A stretch of DNA of 64,000 nucleotides. Source: Mesostigma viride (lineage: Eukaryota; Streptophyta; Mesostigmatophyceae; Mesostigmatales; Mesostigmataceae). Where the stretch lies: contig RPFO01001891.1 of the NCBI GenBank assembly GCA_009746045.1, positions 1 to 64,000 of the forward strand, written 5' to 3'. The notes under the pieces are model-generated. The model saw only the letters and a program-made list of their open reading frames with translations. It had not been told where the DNA came from and did not search any database. Positions 27,249 to 37,152 of the stretch are shown in pieces; positions within the stretch are counted from its first letter, which is position 1; each line of letters opens with the position of its first letter. The position numbers and the translations under genes are program-made.

Positions 27249-28267
27249 TCACGAGCGGTTCCTCCGCTCCCTCTCCTCCTTGTACTTCTGCAGCTGCAGG
27301 GCGCGCCTCCTGGCCCTCTCCCTCTCCTCCTCCGCGCGCGTGGTTTGGCGCGTGACGCGCTTGCTGGCCCTGCTCGACCCACTGCCCCCGCTGCCCCCGC
27401 TCCACCTGCTGCCGCTCGACCCGCCGCTCCTGCTCCTTGACCCGCTTCCGCCCCCCAGCCTGCTGCCGCTCGACCCGCCGCTCCTGCTCCTTGACCCGCT
27501 TCCGCCCCCCGCCTGCTGCCGCTCGACCCGCTGCTGACGGTGATCACGGAGGGGGCGCGGCGGGCGCTGCTCTTGCGCGCGAACTGGGGGGGCAGGGGCG
27601 ACTCGGATCGACTCCTCTTCGCCGCGTGGGAGCGCGAGGTCCCCGGCGCCGTCTCTCCGCTCGTCTTCCTCGCGCGCTTCCTGCCCTTCTTGCCCGTCCA
27701 CACCTCCCTCTCGCCCTGTTCCGTGCCCGGCACATAGTCGCCGCCCTCGCCGCTGTCCTCGGGCGGGGGGCTCCCGCTCTGGGAACTCCACATCCTCGCG
27801 ACGTCCGACGGCGTGGGTTGGGGCGCGGGGCGCCTGCTGCGGGGCTGGAGCGGGGGCGGGGGCGCCACGTCGGCCCTCAGGGTCTGCAGCATCCCCTGGA
27901 CCTCGGCGCGCAGGTTCTGGATGGTCAGCGCCCTCCTGTCCCTGTCCACCCGCCCCGTCAGGGGGTTGAGGATGTATCGCAGCTGATCGTTGGCCCAGTC
28001 GCGGGCGATGGGCAGATGGGCGACGCCGTTCAGCGCGTACTCCTCGCGGTAGACGTTTCTGCCGTCGTCGTGGGTGATGGTGATCGCGGGCTCCCTCGCG
28101 AGGTTCACCGCCCACTCGCCGTCCGCGTCGGCTATCAGGGCGAGGCCTCTGAGCGTGGGGTGCCGCCTGCCCTGTGGCGGCAGGTGCGCCAGTTGCAGCA
28201 GGGCCAGGAGAGGGCCCAGCAGGTTGTGCAGGTCGTTTTCGGCGGTGACTTGCGTGTTCCTGGGCAT
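27249..28267 (-). CDS. Folded N-terminal domain with Gly/Ser/Arg repeat tail
   Basis: Starts MPRNTQVTAENDLHNLLGPL. The first ~140 residues look folded (LRGLALIADADGEWAVNLAR ... ITITHDDGRNVYREEYALNG). A Pro/Arg/Ser-rich region follows, including a possible SUMO-interaction motif (APSVITVSSGSSGS). Then come imperfect ~19-residue repeats (EAGQGAGAAGRAAAGWGA in one frame, SSGSRLGGGSGSRSRSGG in another). Two frames stay open through the repeat; the one ending with a charged helix (RARRRALQLQKYKEERERRN) at 27249 looks more natural, so the C-terminal frame is uncertain. Confidence 0.6.
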
Positions 28268-28304
28268 GGCTGGCTATGTATATGGAGGAGGTTCGTTTAT
28301 TATT

Positions 28305-28571
28305 TCACAGCGACATCTGGTTCTCGTCGGCGTCCCAGGAGTGGTACGCCACCTGGTGGCGCAGGATGCAGTGCCCGGGGAGGCTGTCCCACGTGTGGGG
28401 CGGAGTGTCTTTGAGCAGGCGCCAGACGTTGTACTCGCCGTTCCGGTCGAAGCAGACGGTCTTGAGGTATCCGGTCTGTATCCTCGGCCGCTCGTCGGGG
28501 GGAAGCTCGGCCAGCTCCTCGATCGACCAGCCGGATGACAGGAAGTCCTGGAGGGTCCACTCGACTACCAT
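28305..28571 (-). CDS. 88-residue unknown protein
   Basis: MVVEWTLQDFLSSGWSIEEL, then LPPDERPRIQTGYLKTVCFD and CILRHQVAYHSWDADENQ. Compact, mixed alpha/beta composition with His/Trp-rich C-terminus. No family recognised. It starts 4 bp from an A/T-rich run (TTTTTTAATTGG on the plus strand), and the region to 28701 holds the promoter of the divergent Bro-like gene D. Confidence 0.65.
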   Translation of the reverse strand: MVVEWTLQDFLSSGWSIEELAELPPDERPRIQTGYLKTVCFDRNGEYNVWRLLKDTPPHTWDSLPGHCILRHQVAYHSWDADENQMSL

Positions 28572-28648
28572 TTTTTAATTGGAAATGCGAGGATTTAGGT
28601 GGTGCATTTGACGCGCCTATCCGACCTACTAATCAGTGTGAATGAGTG

Positions 28649-28679
28649 ACGCGTTTATTTGGAGTTGTAATATTTCTCT
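28649..28679 (+). promoter_or_regulatory. Shared Bro-type promoter motif (gene 28702)
   Basis: ACGCGTTTATTTGGAGTTGT followed by AATATTTCTCT, 22 bp before the ATG at 28702. Beyond it, ATGCAAACATGTGAAG is nearly identical to the sequence just before the start of the gene near 58238, showing that the two genes' 5' regions share recent ancestry. Confidence 0.7.
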
Positions 28680-28701
28680 TTATTGATGCAAACATGTGAA
28701 G

Positions 28702-29631
28702 ATGTCGACAGCTATTATCGAGTATTTGCAGCCGTCCGCTCCCTTGGCAGAAGGCACGGACGACCCGTTCGCGAACAAGATCCGGGTGACGCCGGATGGG
28801 ATGGTGTCTGTAATAGACATTATTAAATGCATTTTATTCATGAGCGACGACGGCGCCCTTTCACGCAATTCCGCCACCCACGCCAGCACTGCCCTCTTAC
28901 GCCTCCGGGAGGAGCACAGGGAGGTTGACTCTGTCATAGTCAACCAACGATTTGCCGGCCCCGGTCAGCGAGACACCCCTGTCGCGGACCGGCTGGGGAT
29001 CATTCAGATCATCCAGCTGCTGCCCGGGAAGAAGGCCGCGAGCTTCCGCCTTAACATGGCGGTCCTGCTGGAGCGGTACCTGGAGGTGGACCCTGCTCTT
29101 ATCCAGGACCTGCTGGATAGGTACGAGGAGAAAACGGGACAGGAGTTCGTCCCCTTGGACCGCGCGAGGGTGAAGGCGGCCCCCAGGGTGAAGAGCTGCG
29201 AGGAGACAAAACTGAACATGCGCGCCATAAGGGACAGCGCGGGTTCCGGGAAGCCGGTGCCCCCCCGGGTGTACGCGGCGGTCAACAACCTGGGCAACCA
29301 GCTCGTCACCGGGTACGATCAGACCGCGGATTACAGGCGTGACCAGGGGCTGACGAGGAGGAGCCAGGCGACAAGGGACACTTTCTCGGACTCTATGAGC
29401 GGCGTGATGTTCGTATTCCACGACCGCCACCGGGCGATGGTGGAAAAGGGGGGCAGCCCGGAGAAGGCGGCCACGGCCATCTTGGAGGCCCTTGGCCCCG
29501 GTCTGGAGAAGCTGGGATACTACGATGAGGCGCGCGAGTACCGCGGGCCGGAGTGGGCCGAGACGAACAAGCGCCTGATGCTGGAGAACAGGAGCTACAA
29601 CCGCGAGGAGCGGCTGAAGCTGGCCGCCTGA
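28702..29631 (+). CDS. Bro-like DNA-binding protein D
   Basis: 309 residues from the ATG at 28702 (MSTAIIEYLQPSAPLAEGTD). N-terminal module: NKIRVTPDGMVSVIDIIKCI, FAGPGQRDTPVADRLGIIQI, PGKKAASFRLNMAVLLERYL. Linker: KSCEETKLNMRAIRDSAGSG. C-terminal module: SQATRDTFSDSMSGVMFVFH, then LGPGLEKLGYYDEAREYRGP and TNKRLMLENRSYNREERLKL. Very close to protein B and to the interrupted gene at 55589-58238. Likely a DNA-binding regulator. Confidence 0.75.
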   Translation: MSTAIIEYLQPSAPLAEGTDDPFANKIRVTPDGMVSVIDIIKCILFMSDDGALSRNSATHASTALLRLREEHREVDSVIVNQRFAGPGQRDTPVADRLGIIQIIQLLPGKKAASFRLNMAVLLERYLEVDPALIQDLLDRYEEKTGQEFVPLDRARVKAAPRVKSCEETKLNMRAIRDSAGSGKPVPPRVYAAVNNLGNQLVTGYDQTADYRRDQGLTRRSQATRDTFSDSMSGVMFVFHDRHRAMVEKGGSPEKAATAILEALGPGLEKLGYYDEAREYRGPEWAETNKRLMLENRSYNREERLKLAA

Positions 29632-29632
29632 G

Positions 29633-30106
29633 TCACAGGACGTCATCCCACCCGCCCAGTACCCCGCTGCCCCTGGGATGCACCCGGAAGACCCCCTCGC
29701 TGATGATGACGTCCCTCTCGGGGCGCTCGGAGGCGAAGTAGACGGCCATGCTCGAGTAGGAGCAGTACTTCATGAGCAGGTCGGGGGGCACGTCGATACA
29801 TCGCAACCCGGTGACGAGGTGGATGGGCTCCTCCGTCATATCGGGCGACCACCCCTTGAGGCTGTCGAGGGCGACGGCGAGGGACTCGAGGGTGGTACAC
29901 CGCTCATCGACTGCCCTGAGCACCCTGGCGGCTATGGCGAACCTCTTGGCGTCCCCTCGGTCGGCGAAGGCCATGACGTGCTCCTTCGCTCCCACGCCCA
30001 CGCTCAAGAGCCTCTTCTTTACCGTGTCCACCAGCACGACGGGGTTGCTTTTCCCGGTCTTTTCCTGGCATACGGGGGTCCAGACGCGCACCACGGCGGC
30101 CTGCAT
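29633..30106 (-). CDS. 157-residue unknown protein
   Basis: ATG at 30106 (MQAAVVRVWTPVCQEKTGKS). Beta-rich start (NPVVLVDTVKKRLLSVGVGA), a helical middle (ADRGDAKRFAIAARVLRAVD) and a C-terminal end VFRVHPRGSGVLGGWDDVL. No motif recognised. The stop lies 2 bp beyond that of Bro-like D, so the two genes converge tightly. Confidence 0.6.
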   Translation of the reverse strand: MQAAVVRVWTPVCQEKTGKSNPVVLVDTVKKRLLSVGVGAKEHVMAFADRGDAKRFAIAARVLRAVDERCTTLESLAVALDSLKGWSPDMTEEPIHLVTGLRCIDVPPDLLMKYCSYSSMAVYFASERPERDVIISEGVFRVHPRGSGVLGGWDDVL

Positions 30107-30152
30107 CGCACACACAGCCAGCTTCCATTTTTTCCCCTCTTCCCGTGCCGCG

Positions 30153-30416
30153 TCACACCGGCGACTGGTCGCGGGACACCCGGAAGAACATGTCGTAGCC
30201 GCCGGGTGCCGCCGGGTTGGCGACGCGGTATTCGAGCACAGGTTCGCCCGCGTCGTCGTAGGTGGATGCGAAGTGTCCGAACGAGCCGAACGCGAAGGGG
30301 TTGGTGGCCCCCAGCCTGTCCCCGTTTCCGAACGTGATCGTGTCCCCGACGGTGAGGTTGTTCACCTCCCTGTTGGCGGTGGTCATCGCGCGCTGACGGA
30401 TACCGCTGGCCCTCAT
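30153..30416 (-). CDS. 87-residue unknown protein
   Basis: MRASGIRQRAMTTANREVNN, LTVGDTITFGNGDRLGATNP, HFASTYDDAGEPVLEYRVAN. Composition suggests a small beta-rich, possibly virion, protein. It is divergent from the gene at 30503, and the 86-bp gap holds a GCGCGTTTATCGGGTTCCGT motif that could serve either gene. Confidence 0.6.
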   Translation of the reverse strand: MRASGIRQRAMTTANREVNNLTVGDTITFGNGDRLGATNPFAFGSFGHFASTYDDAGEPVLEYRVANPAAPGGYDMFFRVSRDQSPV

Positions 30417-30431
30417 TTTCGGTTGGGGCTT

Positions 30432-30461
30432 GGCGCGTTTATCGGGTTCCGTAAATTATGT
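30432..30461 (+). promoter_or_regulatory. Shared promoter motif (gene 30503)
   Basis: GGCGCGTTTATCGGGTTCCG then TAAATTATG, a variant of the motif at 17831, 28649, 48100 and 58260 (GCGCGYTTATYT then AATATTTCT). It lies ~42 bp before the ATG at 30503. Confidence 0.55.
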
Positions 30462-30502
30462 TCGTTGATGCATGACACGCGCGCGACGCCTCGTCGGCGG
30501 CT

Positions 30503-30973
30503 ATGGCGACGGCGCTTGCGGACAAGATCCGTATGACGGACGAGGGGAAGGTTTCGGCCCTGGACGTGATAAAGCTGTTGTGCTTCACGGGGGAGGACGG
30601 CCAGCCCCGGCCGTACGCGGACCTGAAGGCCCGCAAGTGCTGGAACAAGTACGTGAAGAACGACACGGACATCCCCTCCCGGTGCGCGTACCACGTGTTT
30701 CCGGGCGACGCGCAGGACATGAGGACGCCCGTGGGGGGGCGCGACGTGATGATCGAGATGGCGATGGTCCTCCCCGGTTCCCGCGCGGCCAGTTTCCGCG
30801 ATCGCGTGACCGACCTGATGTTCCGTTACGCGTTCGGCGACCCGGCGCTCATAGAGGACCTCCAGAGCCGAGCGGACTCCAAGTTGCTGACGAAGCTTGC
30901 GACGGGGTACGACAGGGACGAGGATCCCCGGGCTCGCCTGAACGACTTCCTTTCCTACGTGCTCCAGGGCTAG
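30503..30973 (+). CDS. Bro-like N-terminal module only (E)
   Basis: 156 residues: MATALADKIRMTDEGKVSAL DVIKLLCFTG-type start, then DMRTPVGGRDVMIEMAMVLP and GSRAASFRDRVTDLMFRYAF, ALIEDLQSRADSKLLTKLAT. It keeps the complete N-terminal module and ends where others begin their linker and C-terminal module. It is preceded by the shared promoter motif. Possibly a competitor or regulator of the full-length paralogues. Confidence 0.65.
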   Translation: MATALADKIRMTDEGKVSALDVIKLLCFTGEDGQPRPYADLKARKCWNKYVKNDTDIPSRCAYHVFPGDAQDMRTPVGGRDVMIEMAMVLPGSRAASFRDRVTDLMFRYAFGDPALIEDLQSRADSKLLTKLATGYDRDEDPRARLNDFLSYVLQG

Positions 30974-31028
30974 GATGCATTCGTTCAAATCGTCACATGA
31001 TTGTTATGAATTGTTATTATTATTATTA

Positions 31029-32012
31029 TTACGAATCGAAAATGAACACGGTCTTTTCCGACTGGGCGGACACGACCCGCTTGTTTATCCTCAGCTGACC
31101 ATTGACGACCACAAACTTGTAGCGGACGTCGCCCGCCCCCAATTCGACGCTGTCCGCCTCCACGCCAAACCTGCCCGTCCCGGGCTTCACCACCATGTCG
31201 AGGGAGGCGGACGTGGAGAGCGCGATGCCCGCCGGGTCGTCCTTGCGGGCTATCTCCAGCCACGCGTCCGGGGGCGGCAGAGGCCCTCCGGGGAGGAACT
31301 TGAACGACGACTGGGAGTGGGCGACGACGGCCCTGCCGCTCAATCGCAGCTGGTCGCCCGATTCCAGGGACAGGTCCGCGTTTGGGGTGCTGGCCACCCG
31401 CGCCCGCGTGGCGCTGGAGCCCGTCTGGGCGTATTGCGCGTTCTGATGCACCCCCACGGTCAGCCAGGCGGGGTCCTGGAGGCCCGACGCGGCGTTCAGG
31501 TGCTTTCCCCATACCCTGATGGCGTCTCCCCCCTCGGCCGCCGTCCCGTCCCCCTTGTAGGCGTGCAGCTCGCCCAGGGTGACGACGCGCCCGTGGCGTC
31601 CTCCGGGATCTGCGACAGGGAGCACGTTGTTGCCGGCGAGCACGAGGTCGTGGGTGGTCGCTCTGATCAGCGAGTGCTTGTCTGGCGCGGGGGTCGTGTT
31701 GTCGGCGATGCCGGCGAGTCTCGGGTCCTCGGCGGGCAGGGGCTCCGTTTGGAAGCCTTCCAGGCTGACCCCGACGATGGACGTGGACGAAATGTTGCCG
31801 TCCTTGGACCGGGTGCTGGGCTGGGAGGAGATCACTATGGAGCCCCCCTGCGAGCCGTTCGGGTTGACGGCCTGCAGCACGGTGTTGGTCCCATCCCGCA
31901 AGACCTTGATCGTTCCTGACGGCGCCCCGTTGTCGGCGGATGACCCGATCTCACGAGCCGCGACGGCTCGGAAAAAGATCCTTCCGGTGGCCAGGCCGAC
32001 ATTGGGCGGCAT
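31029..32012 (-). CDS. Virion-type beta-rich protein
   Basis: 327 residues, starting MPPNVGLATGRIFFRAVAAR. Repetitive beta-rich sequence with words shared with the fibre-like proteins (DLSLESGDQLRLSGRAVVAH, GAGDVRYKFVVVNGQLRINK). No signal peptide and no recognised domain. Placed at the head of the virion block; the start is 26 bp from an ATGTAAACCCGCGCGAG element (minus strand). Confidence 0.6.
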   Translation of the reverse strand: MPPNVGLATGRIFFRAVAAREIGSSADNGAPSGTIKVLRDGTNTVLQAVNPNGSQGGSIVISSQPSTRSKDGNISSTSIVGVSLEGFQTEPLPAEDPRLAGIADNTTPAPDKHSLIRATTHDLVLAGNNVLPVADPGGRHGRVVTLGELHAYKGDGTAAEGGDAIRVWGKHLNAASGLQDPAWLTVGVHQNAQYAQTGSSATRARVASTPNADLSLESGDQLRLSGRAVVAHSQSSFKFLPGGPLPPPDAWLEIARKDDPAGIALSTSASLDMVVKPGTGRFGVEADSVELGAGDVRYKFVVVNGQLRINKRVVSAQSEKTVFIFDS

Positions 32013-32184
32013 GTTCGCTGGGTCTCGCGCGGGTTTACATAGACCCCGAGCTAATTATTTGGCCGCGTTACACGCGCTCTGAACCAGCAGTGGGGAATGG
32101 GGACACGTACGGCAGTTGGGATTATTTTTTAATTCATAAAATGACGCAAACAAAACCGACTCGAAGCAGGGCGCTTTAGACGGC

Positions 32185-35158
32185 CTAGGGCTTGTTGTAC
32201 AGCTCCAGGACGACGTCCGCCGAGGCGGAGCCCCCGAGCGATCCGATGGCGTTGTTGTTGGAGTCGTTGACGGGCGCGGGGTTCCCCAGCACGAGGTCGC
32301 CGGAGTTGGATCCCTCGGCCTTGACGATCTGCAGACTCTCGTTGTCTGCGATCCTGAATCCGTAGGTGACCCTCAGCGGGCCCGCGTCGTACTCGGTGCT
32401 GTACCTGTAGAGCTGGGTGTTCTCCACCTGCGCGTCGGTCATGCCGGAGGTGTTGACGACGCGCCAGCTCTTGTACGCGACGTTGAAGGCGGTGCCGGAG
32501 GTGTAGACGGTGCGGGAGCCCAGGAAGAGCCCGCGCTTGGCCTGGGTCGCGTTCATGGCGATGAGAGGGGGCGAGGCGAGGCTGGAGTTGTCGCTGATGT
32601 TCTTCCACCCTGCGAAACTGGAGGTCTTGAGCGCGCCGTTGACGTAGAGGCGCGGGCCGAGCGTGGGGTGCAGCTGGAGGCCGATCACGACCTCGCGCGC
32701 GCCGACCAGCGGGACGGTGCTGGCGTTGTACGCGGCCCCGGTGGCCATGAGGATGCGTCCGCCCTGCCACACCCAGACGGATACGTTGGCGGCGGTGGAG
32801 GTGTCTCCCACGGCCATCAGCTCGCACATGTTGACGGGGGACGCGATGCTGGCGGAAACGCTGAGCGGGTTCCCGCCGGTGGCGGACAGCAGGGAGGCGT
32901 CGACGGGCTTGACGATGCCGGTGAAGAGGAGGTCGTACTGGGAGGAGGGGCTGATGCCCCCGTCGGCGAAGTAGTAGGACTTGAGGCGGTTGGTGGTGCC
33001 GTACAGCGTCTGGAAGTACCCACTGACGTGCGACGGGGCGACGAGGCTGGGGTCCCCGGAGCAGTCGTAGGCCATGGTTACGGTGTCGGTGGGGCTCCTC
33101 GCGGGGACGCTGCGGAAACGCCCGCTGGTGGGTCCGGTGTACGCGCTCAGGGCCCACATGTGGGGCTCGGTGGTTCCGTTGCCGGCGTCCGCGGGTAGCG
33201 CCGACAGCTTGACGTTGGATCCGGGCGCCTTCCTGAGGTCAGTGGCGATGGTGCGGGAGAGCATGAGCTGGCCTCCCTGGATGTGCCAGTAGGATCCGGT
33301 GTGGTCGCCGAGTTCCTGCTGCACGTTGTTCTTCCACGCGATGGCGCGGCTGCAGGCGATCCCGCTGACGGCCCCGTCGCCCTGCACGGCCAGCCCGGCG
33401 CCGTCGGCGTTGGCGTTGGTGGGGGCGGTGGGGATGGACTCGACGCGCACGTCGTCGATCTCGATGGCGCCGGTCAGAACGCCCCCCCGAAGTAGACCTT
33501 GGCTGGCGAGGGGATGTCCGCGGCGAAGGCGGTGGCGGCCGTGTACCCGCTCATGTTGAGGGACACGGGGACGCCGTTCGCGAACATCTGGAAGGTCGAG
33601 TTGTCGGCGGAGTACTTCAGTCTCCTGAAGAGGATGCGGTTCTTCTGGTTCGGCGTGATGACGACGTAGCTGGAGGCCCGCGAAACGCCCGCGACAGACA
33701 CTTGACCCAGCCGCTGCTGGTGACCGCCAGCCTGATCCCGCCGGCCAGGCTGGAGTCGCAGAAGCGGAACACGGTGAGCGCCGCGGCTCCCGCCTTGATG
33801 TTGAAGCCGATCTGGTACGACCCGGTGAGTGCGCTGCCGATGTCCGCCTCGGCGGAGGACGCGCTTCCGTTGGCAGGCAGCGTGAGGACACCGTTGGCGA
33901 TGGTGGCGTTGGTGAGGGCCATGCTGAGGGAGGCTTGGGTGTCGACGGGCGAGTCGCCGTTGAAGGCCCAGCTGGCGAGGGTCGCGGTGTCGGTGTTGGC
34001 GAGGGAGACGATCTTCTCGGTGACGGCCACGTTGGTGGTGACGGCGTTGACGGTGGTGAGCTGTCCGTCGACCTCGAGGTTTCCCATGACCTTGACGAGG
34101 CCGGTGGCGGGGGCGATGGTGAGGTCTCCCGCGGCGGTAGAGAGCTTACCGCTGAGGACGAGGTCCTTCTTGACGGCGATGTCGGAGGCGGCGGAGAGCT
34201 CGAGCGTGGGGTTGGTGGTGGAGATGGCGGAGTCCACGAACTTGACCTGCTCGACGGCGACGCTGCTGCCGGACACGGTGGTGTCGCCGGTGATCCACAG
34301 GTTGCCGCCCGTGGACGCGGCGGTGGACTTCTTGCCCCGGATGGTGACGGCGTCTGTGGCGTAGGCGTGGTTTCCGCGGGTGGCGGAGGTGGAGGCGACG
34401 GCCGAGTTCTCGAGGGCGGTGGACTGCACGACGATCTGGGAGGCGGGGTCCACGCCGGCGGAGGCGGCGCTGGGGGCCATGGTGATGGCGGCGCCGGCGT
34501 TGATCTTGACCTCTCCGGACGCGACCCTGTCGGCGGACAGTCTCAGCTGTGCGTCCGACCGGAGCTCCATGTCGACGTCCTCGGAGTCGACGACGCCCCT
34601 CCACGCGGTGGCTCCGTTTCCGAACTTGCCTGCGTTGTAGAGGAGACCGAGCTTGACCTCCTTGTTCTCGGGTCCGTTCTCACCGCGCACGGACATGGCG
34701 GTGGGCAGGGGGAACGTGCCATTGGAGGCGAGGATGGCGGGCTGGTGGGCTACGAATTTGCAGTCCTGGACGATGACCTCGTTCGCGGTGGTCAGGCCCT
34801 CGAGCACGAGGTTGTTGGAGGTCGACTTGACGACGCTGTTGAGCGGGATGGTGGTGACGGAGTTCTTGGTGTAGTTTCCCTTTGCGAAATCGAGGTTCGC
34901 GGTGGTGAAGGTGCCGAGCACGTCGAGGTTTCCGTGCACGACCACGTTGTTCTGGCTGACGCCGGCGTCGAGGGGCGGCAGGGTGGACGACTCCCAGTCG
35001 TTGAAGTTGGCGGTGTTGGGCACGAGGTGGATCTTGGACTTGGCGGACATGACGATGACATCCGTGGCCGCTTCCCCGGAGCAGATCTGGTCGGTGGACA
35101 GCTGGCTGAGCTTGCCGGTCCCGAGATCGGAGAAGGCCATGGTCTGAACGGATGCCAT
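32185..35158 (-). pseudogene. Large fibre-like virion protein gene 1 (broken)
   Basis: About 990 codons starting MASVQTMAFSDLGTGKLSQL. It is rich in Asn/Thr/Ser beta repeats (GNLDVLGTFTTANLDFAKGN; GLVKVMGNLEVDGQLTTVNA). The middle resembles a concanavalin/LamG-type shell (TGSYWHIQGGQLMLSRTIAT, VYVNGALKT-type LYVNGALKTSSFAGWKN). The end RVTYGFRIADNESLQIVKAE is shared with the proteins at 37153 and 43901. It lies in several frames, about two breaks. Upstream (35190-35219, minus strand) GTGCGTTTCCGGCGAGCAAA then AATTTTT fits the virion-gene promoter pattern. Confidence 0.7.
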
Positions 35159-35189
35159 GCTGGGGGGTATGTACTCAAGTGGGATTGGG

Positions 35190-35219
35190 AAAAATTTTTG
35201 CTCGCCGGAAACGCACTTT
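35190..35219 (-). promoter_or_regulatory. Virion-gene promoter motif (gene 35158)
   Basis: Minus strand: AAGTGCGTTTCCGGCGAGCA then AAAATTTTTC, 32 bp before the ATG at 35158. Similar G/C-rich then A-run blocks precede many genes of the 31-46 kb block. Confidence 0.5.
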
Positions 35220-35260
35220 ATTGACACTGTGGTTAGTTAGCATGGTATTAGACTGTCGGG

Positions 35261-35698
35261 CTACATCGCGGATGGCTGGATCATCCCGGGCATGATCATG
35301 CCGGGGGAGCGGGTGACATCGGCGGCCACATTGGCGAGAAGGGGCGGATTCTTGTACCAGTACGCGTAGGCCAGCACGCCGGCTATCAGGACCCCCGCGA
35401 ACAGGAAGATGACGCCGCCGTTCCGCGACTCCTCCTTCGCAATCTCCCTCATCTTCATCTCGAACAAGGCCTGCTGCCTGGCCATCCTCTGCGCCTGGTC
35501 GGGCGCCGCTGGCCTTCGCGCCATAGCGGACGGAGGGGGCGGGAACGCCTGCGAGGGGACGTTGATGGGCTCCCTCTCCATCTCCGCGGGGGTGGTGGCG
35601 TACTGCCGCTCTTCCTGTCCGCTCGCCGCGCCCGCCGACTCTTCGTCGGCGATGGGCGAGTACGAGAACGCTTTTCCGAGAGGCGCGCCTCCGCTCAT
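35261..35698 (-). CDS. Single-pass membrane protein
   Basis: 145 residues, starting MSGGAPLGKAFSYSPIADEE. A long soluble N-terminus with a short coiled coil (MARQQALFEMKMREIAKEES) precedes one transmembrane helix (GGVIFLFAGVLIAGVLAYAY) and a short external tail (NPPLLANVAADVTRSPGMIM). Typical of a virion inner-membrane protein. The promoter region 35721-35745 has GATTCGTTTACGGGGCGCGG then AAAATCGG (minus strand). Confidence 0.7.
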   Translation of the reverse strand: MSGGAPLGKAFSYSPIADEESAGAASGQEERQYATTPAEMEREPINVPSQAFPPPPSAMARRPAAPDQAQRMARQQALFEMKMREIAKEESRNGGVIFLFAGVLIAGVLAYAYWYKNPPLLANVAADVTRSPGMIMPGMIQPSAM

Positions 35699-35720
35699 GG
35701 TGTCCGTGTACCAAGGGCGC

Positions 35721-35745
35721 CGATTTTCCGCGCCCCGTAAACGAA
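35721..35745 (-). promoter_or_regulatory. Virion-gene promoter motif (gene 35698)
   Basis: Minus strand: ATTCGTTTACGGGGCGCGGA then AAATCG, ~23 bp before the ATG at 35698. A near twin (GGTGCGTTTACAGGGGGTGG then AAAAAGC) precedes the gene starting at 43146. Confidence 0.55.
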
Positions 35746-35746
35746 T

Positions 35747-36394
35747 CTAGCTGTCCGCGTACTCCTCTACGTTGTCGGCCGCCACGGCCAGCCTCTTGGC
35801 GACGACGGCCTTCTTCTTGACGGAGAACACGGGCACGACGAAGGACTTGTACACGCGCTCCAGGTACCTCTCGATGTAGTGGCTGTCCGGCCGTACGGGG
35901 TCGTCGTCGGACGCGGTCCACGCGGAGAGGACGCGCAGGAACTTGATCATGGCCTTGATCTCCTCGTTCTCCAGCGACGGGTAGAGGGTGGCGGAGAAGT
36001 ACTTGTCGAACGCCTCCTTGTTTTCGCAGGTCATGAGCACGGGCAGCATGCGTTCGATGACGCGGAGGGCCTTGCGCGCGTGGTTGCTGATGCTCTGTTC
36101 CGCGTTCTTCCACCCGTCCAGGATCATGGAGACGCCCGCCTTGACGTCCTCGGGCAGCCCCGCCTGCGCGCGGATGTGCATGAGACACACGACCTCGAGG
36201 TCGCTGACGGCCCCCTCCATGGATCCCGTCTCGAGGGCGGACGCGAGGCGCACGATGAGCGCCCGCAGAACGGTCCTGCATTCGTCCGCGCTCTCCCCCA
36301 GGATGGACTGCGCGGTGCTGATCATGGAGGGGGGGAAGGACCACTTGTGCATGACGCCCTTGATCCGCACCCTAACGTCCATGTCTCGTGGCAT
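35747..36394 (-). CDS. 215-residue helical protein
   Basis: Start chosen at 36394 (MPRDMDVRVRIKGVMHKWSF) because the upstream frame overlaps a divergent gene and a promoter-like GGCGGGGCGAAAAAGTCGCC lies directly before it. The body is all helical (SADECRTVLRALIVRLASAL, NAEQSISNHARKALRVIERM), with a basic C-terminus (VFSVKKKAVVAKRLAVAADN). No family recognised; the tight packing with membrane-protein genes suggests a virion or assembly role. Confidence 0.65.
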   Translation of the reverse strand: MPRDMDVRVRIKGVMHKWSFPPSMISTAQSILGESADECRTVLRALIVRLASALETGSMEGAVSDLEVVCLMHIRAQAGLPEDVKAGVSMILDGWKNAEQSISNHARKALRVIERMLPVLMTCENKEAFDKYFSATLYPSLENEEIKAMIKFLRVLSAWTASDDDPVRPDSHYIERYLERVYKSFVVPVFSVKKKAVVAKRLAVAADNVEEYADS

Positions 36395-36470
36395 TAGCGG
36401 CGACTTTTTCGCCCCGCCGAACGCGGCCGGCCAAAAAAAAATATGACCCAGTATTGACGAGACGCGATCG

Positions 36471-36869
36471 ATGGGAGCCTTCTTGCAAGATTGGTGGAGA
36501 CTGTCCATGTTCGGCCTGTTGGCCGCCCTCGCGCACACGCTGGCAACGGCGGTGCGCATGCGGAGGGAGCGGTTCCGGCTGAAGAGGTACGTCGCCTCCA
36601 TGGTGTCGATCCAATGGGCGCTGGCCCTGGGGGGCTTTGCGTACGTGCTGTACAGGAACTTCTCGGTCGGGGCCTACTACGGCAACAGCACGCCGATGAA
36701 GCTGCTGAAGGGCTTTTTCACGTCCGGCGGGGCGGGCGGTTCGTACCTCGTGGTGATGATGGCGGTGTCCGCGCACCTCGCCAAGGAGAGCATGGACAAG
36801 GTGGTGGAGGCGACGACGGCGGAGCTCGCGACGAGTGTCGCTACGGCCACCGCGACGGCCCCTTCGTGA
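36471..36869 (+). CDS. Multi-pass small membrane protein
   Basis: 132 residues, starting MGAFLQDWWRLSMFGLLAAL. Hydrophobic segments at ~12-28 (SMFGLLAALAHTLATAV), ~42-62 (SMVSIQWALALGGFAYVLYR) and ~90-105 (GGSYLVVMMAVSAHLA), separated by basic loops (RMRRERFRLKRY). The stop is 1 bp from the end of the convergent 63-residue gene. Confidence 0.65.
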   Translation: MGAFLQDWWRLSMFGLLAALAHTLATAVRMRRERFRLKRYVASMVSIQWALALGGFAYVLYRNFSVGAYYGNSTPMKLLKGFFTSGGAGGSYLVVMMAVSAHLAKESMDKVVEATTAELATSVATATATAPS

Positions 36870-36870
36870 T

Positions 36871-37062
36871 TTAGAGGTTGGGCACTAGCAGCATCCAGAA
36901 CAGCGCGAGGGCGGCGGACTGGAACCCGAACGACACCCAGAACTTCTTCTCCTTCAGGGGCTTGGCGAGGCCGCCTCCCGCGGAGTGCGCGGCGGCCATG
37001 GCGATGGACATGTGGAGGGTCAGGACCTTGACGACGTCGAGCATGAGCGGGGTCAGAGACAT
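36871..37062 (-). CDS. 63-residue two-segment membrane protein
   Basis: Start at 37062 (MSLTPLMLDVVKVLTLHMSI). Two hydrophobic segments (VKVLTLHMSIAMAAAHSAGG and WVSFGFQSAALALFWMLLVP) flank a Lys-rich turn (KPLKEKKF). The start is supported by GGCGTAGCCGAAAAAAAATC, a virion-type promoter motif, ~30 bp upstream on the minus strand. Confidence 0.6.
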   Translation of the reverse strand: MSLTPLMLDVVKVLTLHMSIAMAAAHSAGGGLAKPLKEKKFWVSFGFQSAALALFWMLLVPNL

Positions 37063-37152
37063 GGTCGGTGTATACGAACTGCCACAGATTTTTTTTCGGC
37101 TACGCCACCTTTTATTTATAGTGCATGTTTGTATACCGCTCAGCGCCCGAAA